Made by a program: the position numbers and the translations under genes
The notes under the pieces: model-generated
Told to the model about the DNA's origin: nothing
The model's input: only the letters and a program-made list of their open reading frames with translations
Databases searched by the model: none
Assembly (NCBI GenBank): GCA_904502145.1
Contig: CAJGDH010000098.1
Span: 1-6,924, forward strand
Origin: an uncultured Eubacterium sp.
GTDB lineage: Bacteria; Bacillota; Clostridia; Lachnospirales; Lachnospiraceae
Length of the DNA: 6,924 nucleotides
Direction of reading: 5' to 3'
In this document: piece after piece, positions 5,681 through 6,924 of the stretch
Layout of the letters: the number at the start of each line of letters is the position of its first letter
Position numbering within the stretch: the first letter of the stretch is position 1

Positions 5681-6693
5681 TGCTCTCCCCCCTTTACTGC
5701 CGCATCAACTTTATTGATAATGTTGGAGAAGGAAATGTATTCGGGACACACATCATCACAACGCCCGCACCCGACACACATATCATATCCATAGCGTTTC
5801 CGGAAATCATAGATCTTATGGAGGACCTTAAAACGCATCCTCTCTCCATGCTTCCTGCGGTACTGACCGCCTCCTGCCACGGTGGAGTAGCCGTCGATCA
5901 TGCAGGATCCGCCCACTCTTCGCCGCTCTCCCACTTTTCCGTTATCCGTATAAAAAGCATCCTGCATGGTGAAGCAGGTACAGGTCGGACAAACCAGGTT
6001 GCAGCGACCACATGCAACGCAGCGTTTATCATATTCTTTCCAGAGGTCAGACTGATAGATGCTGTTGGGAACCTCTGCAGGAACAGAAACCTTTGTCTCA
6101 TTTTCTGTTACATACGCAGCCTCCACCTCTTTCTTTTCTCCTCCGGCTTCAGCGAATATACCGTCGAGAGAAGGTTCCTTCACATCGATATCGAACCGGT
6201 CATCCCCGTAATTCAACGCAAAAAGATACCCCTCTTCCGTCTTGTTGGTACCCATGCTTACACAGAAACATTCCTGAAAGCTCTCAGGGCAGCCGATCAG
6301 GGCAAAATGGATCTTCTCCCTGATCTTCTGATAGAAAGCATCCACATGCTTACCATTGTGAAGATAGATCTGGTCCAGCCGCTTTACGGCATGCATGTCG
6401 CAGCTTCTCAGGAAAACGATGGCCTCTCTGTCATCGATGTCTGCTTCTTTGATGACATTCTCCGTAAAAAAGAACAAGGTCTGTGACAATGGTGTGAGGA
6501 TCTCTTTAAAAGAAAATTCCGATTTCTTCTCCAGTTCGATCTCCCCACTGGTCCTGACATCATCATAGATCACTACATCTGTCTCGGAAAACCTGCCTTC
6601 CCCAACCTTCAGAACCGGCGCGTAGAGCCGGTATTGTTTTCCCAGCTCCTTCAGCACCTGGTCAAATTGTGACCGGGTTAGTGTATACCCCAT
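5677..6693 (-). CDS. asrA: Anaerobic sulfite reductase subunit A (4Fe-4S ferredoxin-like subunit)
   Basis: An electron-carrying subunit of the cytoplasmic AsrABC sulfite reductase. The 338-residue length fits AsrA. The N-terminal two thirds resembles the beta subunits of sulfhydrogenases and related proteins, with the conserved FLRSCDMHAVKRLDQIYL stretch (94-111) and a Cys-rich IGCPESFQECFC (133-144). The C-terminal part carries two 4Fe-4S motifs: Cys225/228/231/235 followed by Pro, and Cys306/309/312/316 followed by Pro. Additional cysteines follow the first motif (238, 240). A GGAGG seven bases before the ATG supports the start, and a good promoter lies about 75 bases upstream. First gene of the operon; its stop overlaps the asrB start by four bases. 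Confidence 0.93.
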   Translation of the reverse strand: MGYTLTRSQFDQVLKELGKQYRLYAPVLKVGEGRFSETDVVIYDDVRTSGEIELEKKSEFSFKEILTPLSQTLFFFTENVIKEADIDDREAIVFLRSCDMHAVKRLDQIYLHNGKHVDAFYQKIREKIHFALIGCPESFQECFCVSMGTNKTEEGYLFALNYGDDRFDIDVKEPSLDGIFAEAGGEKKEVEAAYVTENETKVSVPAEVPNSIYQSDLWKEYDKRCVACGRCNLVCPTCTCFTMQDAFYTDNGKVGERRRVGGSCMIDGYSTVAGGGQYRRKHGERMRFKVLHKIYDFRKRYGYDMCVGCGRCDDVCPEYISFSNIINKVDAAVKGGEQ

Positions 6694-6768
6694 ATTAATA
6701 CCTCCGTAAACTACTTTTAGAATAATTATTGCTGCAGGATACCCCTTGTTGGGACGCTTCCTAAAATC

Positions 6769-6797
6769 ATTCTATCAGTTTTTATTATGGTTATCAA
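6769..6797 (-). promoter_or_regulatory. asrA: Sigma-A promoter of the asrABC operon
   Basis: On the minus strand TTGATA (6797-6792, 5/6), a 17-base spacer and TAGAAT (6774-6769, 5/6) predict a start near 6762 and a leader of about 68 bases. Within that leader TTTTAG (6766-6761) and CTAAAA (6720-6715) can pair around a CCC/GGG mini-hairpin, and AATAATTATT (6721-6730) is a 10-bp palindrome. No convincing known riboswitch was recognised. Confidence 0.7.
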
Positions 6798-6801
6798 TAA
6801 A
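6781..6801. repeat. Inverted repeat over the asrA -35 region, possible operator
   Basis: TTTATT (6781-6786) and AATAAA (6796-6801) are complementary arms around a 9-base centre and straddle the -35 hexamer. On the minus strand TTGATAACCATAAT within it partly resembles an FNR/CRP-type site (left half exact, right half 3/5). This could be where sulfite- or redox-responsive control acts. The arms are AT-only, so chance is a real alternative. Confidence 0.3.
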
Positions 6802-6832
6802 TTTTATCGGATTTCCCTATGATTTCTGACGC

Positions 6833-6866
6833 AAAAAACCCCGCTCGGATTTGATTCCGACCGGGG
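6833..6866 (-). terminator. Rho-independent terminator of a minus-strand gene beyond the right edge
   Basis: On the minus strand CCCCG-G-TCGGA (6866-6856) pairs with TCCGA-G-CGGGG (6849-6839) around a six-base loop, giving ten pairs with one internal mismatch, followed by six T (6838-6833). The plus strand has no T-run after the hairpin. It isolates the asr promoter from upstream transcription and implies that the gene off the right edge runs in the same direction and ends within the last 40 or so bases. Two frames could supply its stop (TGA at 6885-6883 or 6907-6905), so no coding call is made. Confidence 0.85.
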
Positions 6867-6924
6867 CAACAGGGTAATCAGATCAGGTTATTGGCTTTTT
6901 GTATTCAATACACAGCATCGTCAC

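Noticed and set aside
6883..6924. C-terminal end of a minus-strand gene at the right edge
   Set aside because: The terminator at 6833-6866 implies that a gene ends here, but two frames offer plausible stops and the remnant is at most 13 codons, so no frame or product can be supported.

Overview
The window reads as ordinary chromosome of an anaerobic, low-to-mid-GC Firmicute, most likely a clostridial gut anaerobe of the Lachnospiraceae type. Supporting this are a complete NADH-dependent anaerobic sulfite reductase operon (asrA-asrB-asrC), a probable first exon-free stub of the [FeFe]-hydrogenase maturase gene hydF at the left edge, strong AGGAGG-type ribosome binding sites, and near-consensus sigma-A promoters. 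The taxonomic placement is inference from gene content.

Layout, left to right. Bases 1-25 hold the first eight codons of a minus-strand gene (probable hydF). It is divergent from a plus-strand MATE-family efflux transporter (192-1565), which has its own near-perfect promoter. A strong bidirectional hairpin (1585-1615) separates the transporter from the convergent minus-strand pair paaK-like phenylacetate--CoA ligase (2151-3455) and tandem-ACT-domain protein (1655-2089). The 386-bp gap 3456-3841 is not empty. On the minus strand it holds a consensus promoter (TTGACA-17-TAATAT), a 28-codon ORF with a good ribosome binding site whose residues 6-17 are 5 Phe plus 2 Tyr out of 12, and then a Rho-independent terminator about 100 nt before the paaK start. 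This is the anatomy of a phenylalanine leader-peptide attenuator. Upstream of it, also on the minus strand, lie asrC (3842-4864), asrB (4877-5680) and asrA (5677-6693), tightly packed and driven by a good promoter at 6769-6797. A terminator at 6833-6866 closes off a minus-strand transcript from beyond the right edge.

How the genes work together. AsrA and AsrB pass electrons from NADH through flavin and Fe-S clusters to the siroheme subunit AsrC, which reduces sulfite to sulfide. The ligase makes arylacetyl-CoA, and the ACT protein is a likely amino-acid-sensing partner. A Phe-rich leader peptide suggests that the ligase is made when charged tRNA-Phe runs short. That fits a role in salvage of phenylacetate into phenylalanine (arylacetyl-CoA reductively carboxylated by indolepyruvate:ferredoxin oxidoreductase) better than a purely degradative role. 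The attenuator is the most interesting item in the window; its RNA pairings were worked out by eye and have not been folded computationally.
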